From contig NC_068979.1 of the NCBI RefSeq assembly GCF_016808095.1, positions 29,779,960 through 29,843,959 of the forward strand: a DNA stretch of 64,000 nucleotides, written 5' to 3'. A program made the translations under genes and the position numbers. The notes under the pieces are model-generated. The model searched no databases and was not told where the DNA came from. It was given only the letters and a program-made list of their open reading frames with translations. This DNA comes from Vigna angularis (lineage: Eukaryota; Streptophyta; Magnoliopsida; Fabales; Fabaceae). Below, piece after piece: positions 46,245 through 59,027 of the stretch; position 1 is the stretch's first letter, and each line of letters opens with the position of its first letter.

Positions 46245-49200
46245 CGTACCTCAAATATCTTTAAAATATTACAATTAATATCCTATACTATAGTAACTTA
46301 TTATATTACTAAAATATCTATTATTAATATCATGTATATAACATATTATCATACTCGGTTATATTATTAAAATACATATAATTAATATTTTATGATAAAA
46401 TAATTTATTTCACATTATGTTAGTGTTAAGATATTTACTATTATTATTTTATGATACAGAAATTTATCATCAAATTATTTTATATATTAAAATATTTACA
46501 ATTAATATCTTATATTATAATAATTTATTATCATATATTACGAAGATATTACAATTATATATAATATAATAATTTATTTTTTTATATTTTATAGACTCAA
46601 AAAGTTTATAAATACTTAACTTTATAACAAAAAAGTATTTATTTCCAATTTAACCTTGATTGTTTTTTATATTTATCTAACTAATTAATATAACTTTCTA
46701 GGCGTGAATAATTTAAAACATGTTTAACTCAAATTAGACGTTCAATAAATTCCAAATTATCTAATCTCATTTCTATTCTATTAAATCCATAAATTAACAG
46801 TTTAGGGGTTTAAACCAGTTAGAAATTATCTAACTACAGACCTCAAACCCTTTGCTTCAATCTAAACCTACTACACTAAAATCTCACTAGTCAAAACCTT
46901 TAAATTAGAGCTTAAAACCTTCTAAAATCACCCTATTGACTCATACCTATTTTCATGTCACATTTCTCTTAACTCAATGTACTAACAACTTTCAAATGAC
47001 CTTACAACATGTCCTAAATTGTTGTTTCTCCCCTTAGACCTTTACTTCTAAAACTCATCTATCAAAACCTCCATTTTTGACCAAAATGAGCCTAATTCAC
47101 TTCTTCTCAACATTATAATCAATTTGGCGCCACAAACTTTAGAACAATAACGCACATGACAATAATCAGGTCCAAAGAAAATCATTCAACTAAGTTCATT
47201 CATTCAAACACACATAAATACTACAAACACTCATTTCAAGCATAAAAATCAACATACATTAATGTCATATACTATTAACTATCAGTTCATACTTCATGTC
47301 TAAAAAAAAACATTAGTTTCCCTTACCTTATCAGGAATGCTACCATAGCTCTATACAACATACTACCTTTTCCTCAGTTCAAGAAACTCTAGAAACGCTT
47401 ACAAACCACATAATCGTGATCAAAGTAAATCTTTAGGACCATTAATCGACAAAGAGTTAGAAAAGGAGAGTAAACAACACATGCGAGATATTCCATTTGC
47501 ATGTGTCTTAAATTAAGAATCAAAGAAAAAAGAGTAGAAACTTATTTGCTCTAAAAGGAAATCTGATTGGTAGATGATGGAGAATGCACTGTTGTGATTT
47601 CCTAACACATCCTGATCATCAAACAGGTAAGTCAGGAGTAAGAATTCTTATGAGAAAAGGGAAAGAAAAATCAAGGAAAGTTCTGGAAAATGACACAGGT
47701 TTTAGATAATAGACGTGTCTATGAAATTCTATTTATATTATTGAATTATTTTAACATTAAAATTCTCGATGTCATCATCTAAAATACCTATAAACTCTAA
47801 TACTCTATTTTCTAGGTTTTTACATTTTTTTATTTTGCTAGACCATATTATTCATTCTTTTATATTAGTGACGAATTTGAATTTTTTATTGAATTTTAAT
47901 TTTTTTTTGTGTTTTCAAAATATATTTATGTACGCTAATTTTAATATTCTAAAATATATTAAAAAATTAAAGAGACAAAAGTAATTATATGTAAAACTTA
48001 ATAATTTTTTCACAGAAAATCATTCAAATTATTTTTCAATTAAAACAATAAAAAATTCTTTGTAATATGCCTAAAAACACGCCCAAGTTCGAATTTTGTA
48101 TTTTAACAAAATCAATTAAGATATTAATGCATATAGTACTGGAACAAAATTATATCATATTAGAATAAAAAATTTATTACAAATTTTAAACAAGTTTTAC
48201 TTTTCTTCATCCCGATATTTTTTTCTTTTATTGATTTTTTATTTTTGAATGTTTTCTTTAAAAGATTATTAACTCTCTAAAATCTATAATTGAATGAAGT
48301 TCTTTCAAATTTAATTTCTTGTAATATAAATTCAACTACAAGGTCTTAATCAATAATTGGAAAAAATGATAATTCATGACATTTCTGCACCGTCTTTAAA
48401 ATCCCCAAGACTTTTTGTCAACATAATGCTTTCAAAATCCGATACGCTTCTCTATAATTATAATTAATGTAAATTAAAAGCTTTAACAAATATTTTTCTA
48501 GACGTAGAGACGGTTTTAATTGTTACTATATTAAATATTAAAAGAGTTTATTTCAATAATAATGAAAAATTTAGCTGTAATATTTTATTATATCTTTTCA
48601 TAATATTTTTATAAATAAATATATTATTTTATTCTATATAAATTTATTTATTACTTAAAATATATTATTTACTTGACGTATAATAACTTTATAAATTTTA
48701 AATACTTACAATTGTATTTTATTTAAAATATTTTTAAATATGAACACTTGTTTCTTTTTTTTTTAACATATATGGACGCATGTTTTTACTCTTTCTTTTA
48801 GTTTCTTTCCTTTTTTGGGTTTTTACTATATCTTAATATTTATTTTCTTTAAATTAATACTCGATATTGTGAATTTTATATTACAATTTAAAAAAAAATA
48901 TGAAGAATAAATTAAAAATAATAATTTACATACATTATATGGACCATTTTATATTACTATAAATAATAGTAGTTAAAAAATCATGACGTTATAGTTGACG
49001 AGATAAGTTGTGAAATTAAAGAGGTTGTTATTCTTGTGATTATTTCATAACTCCTTTCTTTTATACAAAATGTCAAAAGTAATACAAATTTTAAGTTTAA
49101 TTGATAATTTGATTCATATATTTAAGTTGCTAATTTATTTTTTATTTTAATTTTTTTATCAAATTGATTCATATATTTGTAAATAAAATTAATTTGGTCT

Positions 49201-49355
49201 CTTTTATTAATATTATTGGATTAGTTAATGATAAATTCAATTTTTCATCTTTGTGGATATGTTTTTTCGAGTCTAAAGGACTTCTATACCTATATAAACA
49301 CATAATTAAATAAATACAAATTTTCTTTGCACTCATCACCATGACAAAAATGGAC
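46242..49355. other. Intergenic, AT-rich
   Basis: No gene. Positions 46780-47720 have a more mixed composition (CAAAACC-rich words, a GGCGCCA word near 47125) and may be a decayed retroelement, but no ends or domains could be found. The rest is AT-rich. Confidence 0.4.
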
Positions 49356-49359
49356 TGTC

Positions 49360-49860
49360 GACACCATGACAATCAGATCAAAGGCTGACATTATGGTGAC
49401 ATTCTACAACACTTCAACATTTGACATGTTAAGTCTAGGGGTTGATGTACTAAACATGATCAAATACATCTCGACCATGTCAATATATATCTTATATATG
49501 TTCGAAGACATCTCGACCACTTGAACTAGCATATATTTGGCACAAACGTATGTAGTCAAGGTAGAATCATACTAATTGTGGTTCAAGCTTGTCCTATAAA
49601 TAACACATTATGTGAGGTCCATTTATTACATTCATTAATTATCGCATTTATTACCATCTAACACACTTGATTAACTTGGAATGCTTGAAGTTGGAGTCTT
49701 TATTTGGGCTATGTAAGAACAAAGTGTACCTGAAAAAATGACAAGTACCTTTGAAGCTTAGAATACTTTAAGTTGAAGTCTTTACGTAGTATATTCAACT
49801 CTATAAGAACACAATCAATAAAATAAAACGATATTAACATTTTTGTTTCTGCCAAAGATT
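49360..49860 (+). mobile_element. Decayed LTR fragment
   Basis: A TATA box (CCTATAAATAACAC, about 49593-49606) is followed 80 bp on by GATTAACTTGGAATGCTTGA and GTTGGAGTCTTTAT, a mutated form of the TGACTTGAGCGTCGGAGT word of plant LTRs. An upstream part repeats CATCTCGACCA twice (about 49466 and 49506). No target duplication or partner LTR was located. Confidence 0.4.
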
Positions 49861-49869
49861 AACTTGGTT

Positions 49870-52300
49870 AATAAAATAAGTTATAAAAATACACATACTA
49901 CAATATTTTTTTTTCTATATTCATAAAAATAAATATACAAAAACTTATGAAAGATTAATGATAATTATTAAATTAATATTTCATTATCAAATGAAATAAG
50001 AGAGAAATATTTTGTTTTCTTCAAGAAAAGAATATATATATATATATATATATGAGAAATAAGAATAAAAATAATAAGTTTTTTTCTCTTGAGAGACAAA
50101 AGAAAGGTGAGAGAGAAATGAGTGCAATATTTGAGAAACTTAAAAAAAATAGATAGAGAAAATAATAAATATCTTAATAGATTTTATTATTATTATTATA
50201 TTTTATTATTTATTAATACTTAATATTGTGCTTTATAAAAGAAATAAAAGAAATACTTAATTTAATTTCTATCAATTTGGTCATAATACCCTTATCCCTT
50301 AAGATCCGGTTCAGGTCACTAATAACTTCCTTAACATGATAAAAGAAAATAGCTTGTGGATACTAACTTGATACATATGTCAACCTATTATTCATGTTAA
50401 AATAAAATTACGAGGATTAGATATATAATAGATGATGAAACTCATTCTAGAAAGTAGACTTAGTTTTACATCCTATAATAAAATTTCTGGTGACCTAAAA
50501 TGAAAAGCAAATGTGATTATTTAGATTAGTGTTTGACTTATCCAAAAGATAAGATTGAACTTAATATTTTATAATAGAAATATCAATTTCTACTAGTAAA
50601 CATGACAATATTAAAGTGACATTATTGATTCCGGTGAAATTCACGTTGGAGATGATGATATGAGCTTTCTTTCGAACTGACGTTGAAAACGGTAACCTGA
50701 GTTTTCTTTTGTCTTTCTTCCTTCTTCACCACGCTGCTCTTTACTTTCAACGCTATTTTCTTAAAACTTTAATTACCACATTTATATCTTAAAATAACAC
50801 ACTTTTGGAATCTCTTACATCTTTACGTTTTCTCTTCTTTTCAACGGTATAAATTTTCTTCAAATTTGAACCACCCATTCAGGGCTTAATTTCAGTGTTC
50901 AATATTATTTATTTTTTCTGAATAAAGAAGGAAAATTAAATTACAAGTGTCTTTTTGTCTCTTCGAATAGTCTCCTCTTCTAGATTCACTGTCACTGTTT
51001 TTCGTGAATTACACCGAGCAAAGTCATACAATAATATATTTCACACATGCCGAATTCATTATATCCTTATAATAAAATAACTAACTGCTGCTTCTCGAAT
51101 ACCGTTTGCCATTTATTGACCAAAACAATTTGCATATCAAGCCAATTGCTCAAGTAATGCCCTTCTTCTTTCTTCACGCCACACCCAAATTTCTTCTTCG
51201 CCGGAATAACAAAACAAACTGCTTTACAATTCTCTTCTGCTTCGCCTATTTCCAAATAATAACTTCTTAATTCCATTAACATAACGTTACTCTCACTTTT
51301 AAAATATCTCAATTTTAAAATATGAAGATTAAAAATGTTTCAATTCTTTTAATGTACAAGAATTTTGTATTTTGAATTAGTTTTTATACTTGTTTCGATT
51401 GGTAGAGAGAAATATATCTTCACAATTTATGTCGTTTTACTTCACTTACTCTATCATTTTCTTTTTAAAGTTTTAACAATTCTTTTTAAGGTCCGAATCT
51501 GAGTGAGCGGATAGGTACATGTCTTGACAAACACTTAATGTTCAAGTTAGTTTTTGGTTATATCAATTGATTATCGCAAATAAATCTTAAATGTCTAATA
51601 AATTTTATCACTTACTTCCTTATCTTACATCTGTATTTATAGATTTTGAAATAGACTTTTGTTTAAAGTTGACCCAATTACAACTCAATCTTTCATAAGC
51701 ATCTTTTACCATATTAATTACCTTGAGATATTCTTAATTTTATAAAATACATAATAATTATTAATATTGCTAAAGACCAATCCATCTGTATTGCTTTGAA
51801 AGTTTTAAAGAGTTGACCAACACTCATTTTAAGATTGCATTGATTTGTCTATAGTGTACATTACTCAATTCTTGTCTTTAAAAATAATGTTAATGTTTTG
51901 ATTTTAACAATTGAAATAATTTAATAAAATCAATCACCATATTTAGAATATCATTTGTTTTAAAACTCAAAACTTTGATACGAGTTTACTTTTAAAATAC
52001 AAAGGATAACAATATATTTAAGTTAGTATCAAATATAAGTATTAGATGTAAAAAATAAATCACTCTTTTATTTTGGATATTGGCATTAGATTTTGTAACA
52101 ACACACGATTTATAATGAATCTAAATGATACTAACTAACATGTCATTGACAAATCTAAAATTTAGAAAAGATAGAAACATAAAAATATAACAAAATTCCA
52201 AGCAAAAGGTGGCTAGTGTATTTTCTAATGACCAAAATCATTCACAACAGTCAAATTTTCAACCTTCATCTTCCTCTCTCCTTCCTTCTCCTGCCTGTGT
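49870..52300. other. Intergenic, AT-rich
   Basis: Holds a short AT repeat at about 50033 and no recognised gene. A minus-strand frame at 51067-51312 lacks family features and a supporting context. Confidence 0.45.
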
Positions 52301-52305
52301 CTGCA

Positions 52306-52315
52306 TATATTTATA
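52306..52315 (+). promoter_or_regulatory. TATA box of the DUF1645 gene
   Basis: TATATTTATA lies 66 bp upstream of the ATG at 52381, leaving a leader of roughly 35-45 nt. It also argues against the in-frame ATG at 52216, which would lie upstream of this box. Confidence 0.5.
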
Positions 52316-52380
52316 CCCTTACTCCACACCCATCATCCATTTCTCCAAACTCAAAATCCCAATTGCCAAACAACACCATT

Positions 52381-53316
52381 ATGGAAGTAGTGGTGGCAGT
52401 TCCTCCTCCTCCGCTTCAACCACCACCATCTTCTTCTTCTTCTTCCATGGAGTTCAACTTCGATAGCAGCTGCTCCTCCCCTTACATCACCGCACCTTCC
52501 AGCCCTCAACGCTTTGGAAACTTCTTCTTCAGTGCCCCCGCCAGCCCCACCAGAAGACACTCCTCTGCTTCCCCTCTCACCACAGCTCAAGATGAATTTG
52601 AATTCGACTTCGGCAGTCATGTTCAAAGGCCTTCTCTTTCTGCCGACGAACTCTTTCTCGGCGGAAAGATCAGACCTTTGAAACCCTCTTTACCTTCCTC
52701 CGTTCCCACATCAGACAAAACCAAAATCCCATCCCAAATAACAGATAACGTGTCATCATCACCGTCACCACTCTCATCGCCGTCGTTATCAGAACATAGA
52801 AGAATCAGAGAAAGATCCTTATCGTTTTCCACTTCTTCCGCCATATCACTACGCAGAGAACCTGAAACCAACAGTGACGACATCGACGTTAATTCGGTAT
52901 CTTCAACTGAAAAAGGTATCAACAAGGCCTCGGAGGGCGTTTCCCATTCCTCGTTCTTGTCGTCGATTTCGTTCGGAAAAGGCTACCGAAAGTGGCGGCT
53001 GAAGGATTTTCTGCTGTTCCGAAGCGCTTCCGAGGGAAGAGCTTCCGACAAGGATCCTCTTCGGAAATACACGGTTCTGTCCAAAACGACGGCGCAGGAG
53101 GATGTGCGGAACCTGAGCTTCCGGTCCGTGGAAAGTTCCGGTTCGGTTTCGAGACGGAGGGGACCAGTTTCGGCTCACGAGTTGCATTACACGGTGAACC
53201 GGGCCGCTTCTGTGGAGATGAAGAAGAAAACATTGTTGCCTTACAAACAGGGGTTGTTGGGGTGCTTGGGCTTCAACCCTGGGATGCATCACTTCAGTGC
53301 AAGAATTGGATCTTAA
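52381..53316 (+). CDS. DUF1645 family protein
   Basis: A single exon of 311 aa. After a Pro/Ser-rich start (MEVVVAVPPPPLQ) it has MEFNFDSSCSSPYITAPSSP followed by QRFGNFFFSAPASPTRR, the signature FxxxxxxSPYVSAPSSPxRFG opening of plant DUF1645 proteins. Next are FEFDFGSHV, a Ser-rich low-complexity middle, KGYRKWRLKDFLLFRSASEG from about residue 200, and the conserved end YKQGLLGCLGFNPGMHHFS. There is no signal peptide or membrane segment. The basic centre suggests nuclear or cytosolic location. The biochemical role of the family is unknown, though relatives (At1g23710, At2g26530/AR781) respond to stress. A second in-frame Met at 52450 is possible, but 52381 fits the TATA spacing. Confidence 0.88.
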   Translation: MEVVVAVPPPPLQPPPSSSSSSMEFNFDSSCSSPYITAPSSPQRFGNFFFSAPASPTRRHSSASPLTTAQDEFEFDFGSHVQRPSLSADELFLGGKIRPLKPSLPSSVPTSDKTKIPSQITDNVSSSPSPLSSPSLSEHRRIRERSLSFSTSSAISLRREPETNSDDIDVNSVSSTEKGINKASEGVSHSSFLSSISFGKGYRKWRLKDFLLFRSASEGRASDKDPLRKYTVLSKTTAQEDVRNLSFRSVESSGSVSRRRGPVSAHELHYTVNRAASVEMKKKTLLPYKQGLLGCLGFNPGMHHFSARIGS

Positions 53317-54279
53317 TAATCGGTTAATTAAGCCAGATCACTAGTTTTAATCTTGATTAATGTGTTGATTAAATTGTGATTTTGGTGACCATGTTTTGAA
53401 AATTTGCAACCAAATGGTAATTTCAATTTTCTTTTGTACATTCTCGATTTGTTGTGGTTGGTTCTTTTCTGGGTTATATATTATACTTGTTTCGTATCAT
53501 ATTTTCTAGCATAGATCCTTCCCGATTCTAGCAAAATTCTAAAATTTAATATTGTTTTATAAAAGATACTAATAATCATTAAATTACTTTTTATCTTTTT
53601 TATAAATATGAAAACATTAGTATCTTTTATAAAACAACATCTTTTAATACAAACAGATATAAAAAATACTTATATTCATTAAATTACTTTTTATAACTAT
53701 CATATCAATCTTCAAAAACATCTACAAAAGTTTCTAAATTACCTCGAGATAAAAGTTAAGTTTAAGTATATAAAATATATAAATTTTATTTTATTATGAA
53801 ATTAAATTAATTTTATGAAAATAAGATTGCTTTAATTTTCTTTTAAATCACATATTAGAGATAAGACTAATTTATAATATATAAGTGAGTGCAAATCTTG
53901 TTTTACACCCCAATTTTATGAAGATGAAGTAGATTTAAAATTTAATTATTAATATAATATGTTGAGATAAACTAAAATACACTTCTTAACATTTTTAACG
54001 TTTTTAACATTTTAACACTATATTAAAATTATATCAAAATTTGATATCCATAATCTTTTATTTGTTAGATATATTATTTTAATTGTTATTAGATCATTAT
54101 AAAATTATTATCGCATCATCCATAAATATTTATAAAATTGAATTAGAGTCGAAATTTATTTTTTAATCTAAAAATAACTTTAGAAATTAAAGAAAAATTT
54201 AATGTAAAATTAAATATAGATAAATATTTTAACGACCTTTTGAAAACGAGTAACACAATAACAATAACATTTTAATAAG

Positions 54280-54318
<39 letters not shown>

Positions 54319-55139
54319 TAGAGAGACAAATATTATGATTTGGTACATGTTTTGTCTGTACATTGTATTTGGTCGAGGTAAAAACTGGTTTGTGATGTCA
54401 TGTCACCTCCAACCAAATCCTGCGTTTGTCTGTACACTAACGATTTCTGCTGGTTTTGCACGTTGCAGAAGAAAAATGATATTCTTTGCGTGCATTTATG
54501 ACTCTCCTTAGGTGAGAAAAAGTGTTGTTGTCAAACTATGTACACAAACGAAGATTTTAAAACTAAATCTTAGGTCGTCTTTTATAAGTGTCTTTGTTTT
54601 TCTTTCACCTTCAACAACCTGTTTCCCACCATGATATCTTTCCATCACCAATTTCTCTTCTTATTGCTCACGGATTTTTCCCAACTTAAAAAAACTACAT
54701 GAGATTGGTCACAACATAGACATGCCAAGAAAATGACTGAGAAATTTTAATCATAATATATGGACAAATTTAAGCATGAGCTTAGAAAAGAAAAAAAAAG
54801 CATTTATGCCATATCATTATCATGTTTAATAATGATTGTAATGTTGCTGTAATCCACAGTCATTTGTTTTTTTTTTCTTTCTAAAATATAGTTTAAGAAG
54901 AGTGTGTGAAAATTTCGTTAATATTATTCCATTACTAAATGTTATGACCACATACATGTTAATTCTACTTAATCTTTGTATGATATATAAAATGAATTGA
55001 GGAATTTGATTTTTTTTTTCGATTCCTTATTATCTTCCTAAAATATATCAATGTACAATAATTTTATTATTTTAGAAAATATTAAAAAAATTAATATATT
55101 AACATAAGTTAAAGTTTATTAGAATGACAATATAAAAAA
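53317..55139. other. Intergenic, AT-rich, with a TRIM LTR remnant and AT repeat
   Basis: Positions 53855-53975 resemble a single TRIM LTR (AGAGATAAGACTAATTTATA then AAGTGAGTGCAAATCTTGTT and TTTTATGAAGATGAAGTAGA). A short AT repeat lies at 54285-54315. An ATACTAATAATCATTAAATT-like inverted pair occurs near 53565-53640. No gene seen. Confidence 0.45.
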
Positions 55140-56000
55140 ATTATTAGAAAATTCGTAAAGACTTAAAAAGTGGTGCTAAGTGGTGACCTATGGATGTCAA
55201 GCGATAATTTTAAAAAAATTAAGTCAATGATCATTTTGTGACAGGATGTTGAACAATGGTTTCTATTGCTAAACATGCTCAGGTCAATGAGCTCCATGAC
55301 ATTGACGTTGAACATTGGTTTTCATCGCAAAACACTCTCAAGTCAAAAAACTCTAAAGGTTTGTCAATGTTGAGTTCTAGTTTGTACCATTGAACGCTCA
55401 CTTGACAGTGAGCCTTTGTGCACATCAACGTAGAACGTTCCTTGGTACCACTGGACGCTAGCATGTATTATATTATGCTTTGATGTTTTTCAATATCTAT
55501 GTTTTCGTGATGTTCCGATTTATGTTTTTCATGTGATTATTGGTGTGATTCAAGGTTGAAAGTGGTGATAATGAAATGATTTTCGGGAAAGACCATATTT
55601 TATGTGGTGATGTATTAATGAAATATATGTGTATGAGTAGTAATCTCTAAGGTGGAGATCGTCGTGTATATTTAAAGTGGAAATTTATTATTAAAAATGA
55701 AAGTTCTACTTCTATGAAGAGATTTCAAGGTTGATAGAAAGACTTTATTACTTTGTAGGTTATGTTTTGCTTGTATGACCATGTCTTTCCTAAGGAGGAA
55801 GGGTATAGTAAATTAGTTAGTGTTATGCATTGGCTAGGAACATCTTTTGTGAAGTCATGCTTATACTTTACTAGACTCATAGACTCATTTAGAAGATGAG
55901 ATCTAGGTTGTGAAGTGTGAAAGAGATTCTTATAACTGGTCTTAGAGTTGTTGAGTCCATTTCTTTTAAGTTATAGAGAATTTACCTTGTCATGAGGAAG
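55140..56000. other. Possible decayed retrotransposon segment
   Basis: The stretch has a different composition from its flanks. It contains GACATTGACGTTGAACATTG and the similar GATGTTGAACAATGG about 50 bp earlier, plus words like TCTAAGGTGGAGATCGTCGT that occur near legume gypsy LTRs. No ends, target duplication or coding domain could be shown. Confidence 0.3.
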
Positions 56001-57544
56001 GAAAAACCAAGTTTTAAGGATTTCAATTTCATTTGACGATAAATGTATAATTTCTAGAGTCCGAGTTAATGCATAAATCCATATATCGAGTTTAGTATTA
56101 TATTTTACTTAAGTGTTTATGAATGAAGTGACAATTAGATCATTAAATACTATGTTTTGAATTGACTGAGATATTAAATGATAAATTGTCTACCTATTAA
56201 TGTATCTTTCTCTGTTGTTTTTGTTTTTGTCTTTTTTTTTTTGTAATTATTGCTTTTATGGCCTGAACAGACGAGGTTACAAGTAGATGTAATTTTATAT
56301 AAAGTAGATGTGATTGGTTGAAGACTATGTTTAAAGTTCTAGATTTTGGAGCAATATATTTAAATATAGAGTATGAGTATGATGTAGTTCTTTGATTTTG
56401 TTATATTATATAAAAGTTTAAGTGATATATGTATTTTTTTATTTATTTTAAAGATCGAAAAGATTGCAACTAGGCCATATTGGTATGCTTGTATATATTT
56501 TACTTGTCCATACATGATTAGGTTTGCTTAATACCTAACTGTGCAATTAATAATATTAATCTACGAAATTGAAATGTTATAAAATTTGTACCAGATAAAA
56601 AAAAGAAAAATATGGAATAAGATAAGTGATGTAATTAAAAAAATGAAATAAATAAATATTAGAATAGTATCACTTATTAAAATTACATTATGAAGGATAT
56701 GAGTGAAAAATCTTTAACAAAATTTATTCTCTCTTTATAAGATTCAATTACTAGATTTCTCGAATCATGTATATCGTCATTATATAAAAATATTTCTCCT
56801 TTTTTGTATACATATTTTCTTTTCTATTTTATTCTTCAAATAACAGTTTTTAAAATTAAAATAATAAGTTTAATAATTTTATCGGACTTTTTTAATTTGA
56901 CTGTTTTCTTAAAATTAAGCACCTTTTGAATTTTTATTTATTTTTATAATAATAATAATAATAATTTTATTATGTTTATTATAAAAAAGAAAACACACAT
57001 ACACATAGCGTATAGTGAACAAATTTTTATTAACGACAAATATACTTATATATATATATATAATTATTTTTAAAAAAAATAAATTAACTTATAAATTATT
57101 AAAACAATAAAAAGCTTAGCCTGATTTATTATGTAAACTACCTTATATATAAACTAATTTAAATTTTTGTAAAGTTTAATTTTATTTCATTTTTTATTAT
57201 TAATTTCATTTTGTCAATAGGAACGTTCTAATTTCGTGGATGTATGTTAAGATGAAAATGGAGTCAATGAAATTAAATAAACTTGCCTTATGTGCTGCTT
57301 TCGTCTGCGTTAGTGAAAGCAAAGTCGTGAGACATATGAGTAATTAAATATCAATTTGGTTTAAGAGTTAGATTTGTCAAAATCACCACCAATTTTTCAC
57401 AATTTCTGTATTGAAGTCAAGTGAAACATAATGATATAAATTATAAAAGAATAATCAATATTTTCTTAAATTTTAAAAATGTCAATTAAATAAAAGTAAA
57501 CATTTTAAAACTAGGACACTTAAAAAACAATAATAGGATAGAAT
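56001..57544. other. Intergenic, AT-rich
   Basis: Nothing recognised beyond AT-rich and short AT-repeat tracts. Confidence 0.5.
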
Positions 57545-58215
57545 TAGTGCGGTTAAAATGGACTTCTGCCCGGTCCACCGCAAGTTGACCACTTAGTGAG
57601 CTAACTGAACCCGACTCATTTATTAGTGAGTTGAAAAAATTTGAATCTGGCTCGACCCACCACGGTTTGATGGGTTAAACAGGTTGGTTCACTGACTCAC
57701 TTAATTACAAGTTTTTTTAAATAAAAAAATTACAATTTTTTTGTAATTCAAATTTAAATAATTTCAGTCTAAAATGATATTAAACTCAAAGACAGTTCAA
57801 AATAAAAAAATAAAATACAACTTAAATATAATCCAAAAACAAACTCAAAAAGCCAATAAATAAGTTTATAATATTGATAATTTTTGTGTCATTTGTGGTT
57901 TATAAGATTAGAACTTGAATGTATAAATTTATAATATTTTGCTCCTTAAAACATCTTTTTCTTTATTCCCATTTACAATATAATAAAAAAAAGTTAACCA
58001 ATAATATTAACATAAAATAATAAATAATAAATAATTAAATTAAATTAAGTGGTTGTGAGCCAACCAGGCTCACCACAGGTTCAATCCGGGTGAGTTGGAA
58101 TCTAGAATGAGCTGGATTGTAAAAAAAATTCATTTTTTTTCAAACTCAACCTGACTCAAACTTGTGATGGCTTGAGTTGACCTGCGAATTTTAACACATT
58201 TTGACCGTTTTAGAT
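57545..58215. mobile_element. hAT/MITE-like inverted-repeat element
   Basis: The left end AGTGCGGTTAAAATGGACTT and the inverse of the right end (AAAACGGTCAAAATGTGTTA) are similar and inverted. Inner blocks CCGCAAGTTGACCACTTAGT, ACCCACCACGGTTTGATGGG and their opposites AGCCAACCAGGCTCACCACA and TGAGTTGACCTGCGAATTTT extend the symmetry. The centre is AT-rich and noncoding. It shares vocabulary with 12214-13226. Target duplication not resolved. Confidence 0.5.
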
Positions 58216-58741
58216 AGAATATTGTTTAAATACCAAATACATAAAAGTATAAAAACTTCATATAGAGAAAAAAAACATAATTAAACACGGAGAAAAAATA
58301 GATTTAGTTTTGGATCATTTAAATAGCTACTCACGTAGGTCTTCTGGAAAGGAGCATGTACAACTCCTCAACCAGAGATTCACACTCAAATTCATTAGGG
58401 GAATTGATTCATTCGACTTTCTTTTACCAAGTATTAAGTGTTTTGACCTACCAAAAGAATGGCAGAACCCTAAGTTTGAACTTATTACAAGGTTCAAAAA
58501 TTCAAAAGGTTGTGAATATGAAATTTACTGGTTAAATTATGTTTTTCATTCTTATAATATTTTTAAAAGAGTTGTTTAATTTCTAAATTAAATTATACAT
58601 TTGTTTTATTTATGTAACTTATGAAAATAATATAATACATTTCTAATAAACATTAAGTAGAATATTTTATATGTGGCAAACGTACTTTTACGATATACTA
58701 TATATAATATAATTTTCATATATTTGTATTTTACATTATTT
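58216..58741. other. Intergenic with an unassigned open frame
   Basis: A plus-strand frame at 58310-58579 (89 codons) contains GIDSFDFLLPSIKCFDLPKE but matches no family I recognise. It may be captured or retroelement-derived. No promoter or splice context. Confidence 0.3.
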
Positions 58742-59027
58742 TCAAAAAAGTGTATGAAAGAAATATATATGTCGATCATAGTTATATTGTTGAACAGATA
58801 AATGATTCTTCATGGAGGACAACAAAAAAGGTATATCCTCAAAGAATTTGAAATCAACAGACATATAACACCATTTGATCGAAGAAAAATAACATTTGTA
58901 GTTTTTCTTAAGAAGTGAATATCCCAAAAAGACACATTTAATGGCCTTTGTAAAAAGTTTATCAAGACTTGGAAAGACATTATGAACAAAACAAATACAC
59001 TCAAACATAAAAGAACGAAAATCCCAT
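58742..59027 (-). pseudogene. Ty1-copia polymerase fragment
   Basis: On the minus strand the sequence encodes FECICFVHNVFPSLDKLFTK then AIKCVFLGYSLLKKNYKCYF and YMSVDFKFFEDIPF. This matches the segment between integrase and reverse transcriptase in copia polyproteins (family pattern VFGCxCFVH, KCVFLGYS, YxSxDVxFFE). The integrase catalytic triad, reverse transcriptase and LTRs are absent, so it is an orphan fragment of about 95 codons. Confidence 0.8.

Noticed and set aside
52216..52380. Upstream extension of the DUF1645 protein
   Set aside because: The ATG at 52216 lies upstream of the likely TATA box, and the extension is not conserved in the family as I know it.
52351..53292. Minus-strand and alternate-frame frames over the DUF1645 gene
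   Set aside because: Shadows of the plus-strand coding sequence, caused by its high GC and Ser-rich codons.
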